From: Ignavigranum ruoffiae
Lineage (GTDB): Bacteria > Bacillota > Bacilli > Lactobacillales > Aerococcaceae
Length of the DNA: 64,000 nucleotides
Direction: 5' to 3'
NCBI RefSeq assembly: GCF_900110675.1
Contig: NZ_FOEN01000004.1
Span: forward strand, 74,294-138,293
The notes beneath the pieces were generated by a model, which did no database searches, was not told where the DNA came from, and was given only the letters and a program-made list of their open reading frames with translations. Positions 61,446-64,000 of this stretch are shown here, in pieces. Position numbers and translations under genes: made by a program. Positions within the stretch are counted from its first letter, which is position 1; each line of letters begins with the position of its first letter.

Positions 61446-62510
61446 ATGAGTGAACAAATATTAGAATTAAAAGATTTACATGTGTCATTTAAAACCTTTG
61501 CGGGACGAAACCATGCCGTCCGTGGTGTAAGTTTCAATTTGAATAAGGGAGAGACTTTAGCTATTGTAGGCGAGTCAGGATCGGGTAAGAGTGTTACCTC
61601 GAATGCTATCATGCGTTTAATTCCCGAACCGCCAGGCCACTATGATCAGGGTGAGATTATTTTTCAAGGGAAGAACCTATTAGACCTATCAGAGAATGAA
61701 ATGGCTGAGATTCGTGGGAACGATATTGCCATGATTTTCCAAGATCCGATGACTTCCTTGAATCCGACGATCAAGATTGGTAAGCAAATTATGGAAGTGA
61801 TCCAAATTCATGATCGCAAGGTTTCCGATAAAGAAGCTAAAGCCCGGGCATTGGCCTTATTGGAGAAGGTGGGGATTCCTGATTCTGATAAGCGATTTAA
61901 TCAATATCCCCATCAATTCTCAGGTGGGATGCGGCAAAGGGTTGTGATTTCCATTGCCTTAGCAGCCAATCCGCAGTTATTAATTGCCGACGAACCAACT
62001 ACTGCCTTGGATGTTACCATCCAGGCTCAGATTCTGGAATTGATGAAAGAGATCCAAAAAGATTCTAACAACTCGATTATCTTTATTACTCACGATTTAG
62101 GGGTGGTGGCTAATGTGGCTGATAAGGTAGCGGTCATGTATGCCGGACAAATTGTCGAGTATGGCGATGTCAATGAAATCTTCTATAATCCTAAGCATCC
62201 ATATACTTGGGGCTTATTAGGTTCGATGCCTGATTTAGCCAGTGATAGCCAGGAGGAACTTTATACAATCCCTGGAGCACCGCCTAATTTGATTGATCCA
62301 CCCAAAGGGGATGCCTTTGCACCTCGTAATCCTTATGCTATGGCGATTGATTATGAGCAAGAACCGCCAATGTATCAAGTCAACGAAAATCACTATGCCA
62401 AAACTTGGTTGCTTCACCCACAAGCGCCTACGGTTGAAATGCCAGCCATTATTTCTAAACGGATTGCGCGCTATTTAAGTCAAGATATTGAAGGAGGCGT
62501 TCAAGCATGA
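61446..62510 (+). CDS. oppD: Oligopeptide ABC transporter ATP-binding protein
   Basis: 354 residues: Walker A GESGSGKS (near 40), signature [15 protein letters not shown], Walker [13 protein letters not shown] and the C-terminal oligopeptide/dipeptide extension with [23 protein letters not shown], which in most family members carries cysteines of an iron-sulfur or metal site; here the cysteines are absent. It forms the ATPase pair with OppF. ATGA overlap with oppF. Confidence 0.96.
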   Translation: MSEQILELKDLHVSFKTFAGRNHAVRGVSFNLNKGETLAIVGESGSGKSVTSNAIMRLIPEPPGHYDQGEIIFQGKNLLDLSENEMAEIRGNDIAMIFQDPMTSLNPTIKIGKQIMEVIQIHDRKVSDKEAKARALALLEKVGIPDSDKRFNQYPHQFSGGMRQRVVISIALAANPQLLIADEPTTALDVTIQAQILELMKEIQKDSNNSIIFITHDLGVVANVADKVAVMYAGQIVEYGDVNEIFYNPKHPYTWGLLGSMPDLASDSQEELYTIPGAPPNLIDPPKGDAFAPRNPYAMAIDYEQEPPMYQVNENHYAKTWLLHPQAPTVEMPAIISKRIARYLSQDIEGGVQA

Positions 62511-63433
62511 ATGATGTGAAATTATTAGAAGTACGCCATCTCAAACAATATTTTGGTAAGAAGGCCCAACCAGTTAAAGCGGTTGACGATATTTCTTTTG
62601 ATATCCGCCAAGGAGAAGTATTGGGTTTGGTCGGGGAGTCTGGTTCAGGGAAATCAACCACCGGCCGAGCAATTATCGGTTTGAATAAGATTACGGATGG
62701 CGAAATTATCTACAATGGCCAAGCCATTCAAAACCTACAAGACCCTAAAGCTAAAAAAGCCTTAGCGAAGAAGATTCAAATGATTTTTCAGGACCCTTAT
62801 GCTTCATTAAATCCACGGATGACTGTAGCTGAAATTATTGGCGAAGGGTTTGATATTCATGGGATGTATCCTAAGCGCAAAGAACGAGCGGAACGGATTG
62901 CCTACTTATTAGAAGTGGTTGGTCTTAATCGTGAACATGCTAACCGTTATGCCCATGAATTCTCTGGTGGCCAACGGCAACGGATTGGTATTGCTCGGGC
63001 TTTGGCCTTAGAACCTGAATTTATTATTGCTGATGAACCTATCTCAGCATTGGATGTGTCAATCCAAGCACAGGTAGTGAATTTATTGAAACGACTGCAG
63101 GTAGAACGTAATTTAACCTACCTCTTTATTGCTCATGACCTCTCGATGGTTAAATATATCTCCGATCGGATTGCGGTCATGTACCATGGAAAGATTCTTG
63201 AATTGGGGACAGCGGATGAAATATACTATCATCCAATACACCCATATACCAAATCTCTGTTGTCTGCTGTCCCCCAACCTGATCCAAGGAGTGAACAGAA
63301 GCGTCAGCGTGTTCCATATTTGCATGTTGACGCCGATGACACTCTGAAGAAGTTTGAGGTTTCTGCCGGACACTATGTGATGGCGACGCCGAAGCAGTAT
63401 GAGGAGTGGACAAAAGCAAGTCAACTTGTTTAA
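62507..63433 (+). CDS. oppF: Oligopeptide ABC transporter ATP-binding protein
   Basis: 308 residues: Walker [11 protein letters not shown]-loop MIFQDPYASLNPRM, signature FSGGQRQRIGIARAL, Walker B FIIADEPISALDVS. Its C-terminal extension is shorter than in OppD and ends in a YVMATPKQYEEW segment typical of OppF. It completes the five-gene opp operon, after which comes a 567-bp region without genes. Confidence 0.96.
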   Translation: MNDVKLLEVRHLKQYFGKKAQPVKAVDDISFDIRQGEVLGLVGESGSGKSTTGRAIIGLNKITDGEIIYNGQAIQNLQDPKAKKALAKKIQMIFQDPYASLNPRMTVAEIIGEGFDIHGMYPKRKERAERIAYLLEVVGLNREHANRYAHEFSGGQRQRIGIARALALEPEFIIADEPISALDVSIQAQVVNLLKRLQVERNLTYLFIAHDLSMVKYISDRIAVMYHGKILELGTADEIYYHPIHPYTKSLLSAVPQPDPRSEQKRQRVPYLHVDADDTLKKFEVSAGHYVMATPKQYEEWTKASQLV

Positions 63434-63508
63434 GCTGATAAACGATTGATAAATTATTTTTACAGTAAGGAAATTATCTTTCTAGATAAATAATAGCTAA
63501 TTTTTAAT

Positions 63509-63543
63509 TAGCCCTTCACCATCCATTTAATGGCGGAGGGCTA
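63509..63543 (+). terminator. Possible opp operon terminator
   Basis: TAGCCCT (63509-63515) pairs with AGGGCTA (63537-63543), and CCAT/ATGG lies inside. The T-run is poor, so efficiency is uncertain. Confidence 0.5.
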
Positions 63544-63926
63544 TTCTAATGGCTAAAATAACACTGAAATTCGTTTCTTAGAAAATGTTCTGTCGAGAAT
63601 ATTTTTTGCTCATTTTACTCAGTAATAAAAGGAATAAATGTGGTCAAAACTAAAAATATATTATAGAAGAAATAGAAAAATTTTGCCTTTGATATTACAT
63701 AAACACACCTTGTCATCTTGTGAAAGAAGGTATCTATCCTCTTTATTATCTTTTGAAAGTTTATTAGCCGTAGCTATAGATTAAGCAGACAAATAAGTTA
63801 ACTTTTAATCGGACCTATAAGCGGATTTGATAAGTAAAAATTTATCTCTGAGCAAAAAACTAGCTCTTTTGCCTGACAGTGATACAATAGCAAGGGTTTA
63901 AATTAAAAAATGCTAAAAAATATTAA

Positions 63927-63965
63927 AGAAAGCGCTTGCTACACCTATAAATTTGACTTATACTT
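63927..63965 (+). promoter_or_regulatory. cre site overlapping a promoter for an off-window gene
   Basis: AGAAAGCGCTTGCT (63927-63940) matches the CcpA cre consensus at 13 of 14 positions. TTGCTA (63937-63942), 17 bp and TATACT (63960-63965) form a promoter overlapping it, so the next gene is probably under catabolite control. Confidence 0.6.
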
Positions 63966-64000
63966 TACTTGTAAGAAAAAGTTAGCGTTTCAAATTAAAT

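Larger units (their letters stand above)
63434..64000. other. 567-bp non-coding end of the window
   Basis: It contains a hairpin that may end the opp operon (63509-63543), an A/T-rich middle without open frames and, at the very end, a promoter with a cre site for a gene beyond the window. Confidence 0.65.

Overview
The window looks like the chromosome of a low-GC, fermentative Gram-positive coccus of the Lactobacillales, plausibly the Aerococcaceae (inferred from gene content and style only; no rRNA or tRNA gene is present). Supporting signs are strong AAGGAGG ribosome binding sites, pyruvate formate-lyase with its activase, a water-forming-type NADH oxidase, a class III ribonucleotide reductase, a CpsBCD-type tyrosine phosphorylation module, a secreted C69 dipeptidase and a Bce-type two-component/ABC module. 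No phage, transposase or CRISPR array was seen.

Layout. 1-7155: the start of a LysM wall protein (minus strand), an alpha/beta hydrolase, a MalY/PatB-type PLP enzyme, pflB-pflA and a DUF296 protein. 7340-30200: a long, tightly packed exopolysaccharide (EPS)/capsule operon of 22 genes on the plus strand (LCP ligase, CapD-type dehydratase, CpsC/CpsD/CpsB, priming sugar transferase, epimerase/reductase, phosphosugar mutase, GDP-mannose pyrophosphorylase, five glycosyltransferases, SGNH esterase, acetyltransferase, Wzy, pyruvyltransferase, DUF1919, Wzx, DUF218 and a QueC-like PP-loop protein). 30235-33750: an EPS periphery with an opposing acetyltransferase, two tandem SGNH proteins (one with a destroyed active site) and a TviB/WbpO-type nucleotide-sugar dehydrogenase. 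33964-37016: an NADPH-FMN reductase next to a three-domain flavoprotein reductase. 37129-46056: housekeeping and stress genes, including two paralogous hydrolases, a tRNA-editing domain, a single-chain L-serine dehydratase in alpha-beta order, a DUF2382 stress protein, nox and a xanthine permease. 46238-48764: nrdDG under two NrdR boxes. 49155-57675: C69 dipeptidase with an acidic insert, baeRF-like protein, Bce-like RR/HK/ABC/permease and an RluA pseudouridine synthase. 57895-63433: oppABCDF.

How the genes work together. Pfl, nox, the flavoprotein reductase, serine dehydratase and NrdDG describe redox balancing in a facultative anaerobe. The EPS region contains a complete Wzx/Wzy pathway: precursor synthesis, priming, assembly, decoration (acetyl, pyruvyl, possibly uronate), flipping, polymerisation, chain-length control and wall attachment. 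Opp and the C69 dipeptidase supply peptides.

The most unusual observations are the QueC-like PP-loop protein at the EPS tail, the live/dead SGNH pair, a 172-nt fold-back element at 38942-39113 beside a degenerate tandem repeat, two related structured intergenic elements upstream of pflB and nox, the alpha-beta serine dehydratase fusion, and an OppA without a lipobox cysteine. Coordinates, motifs and repeats were read by eye; family names rest on motif recognition, and no database search was run.
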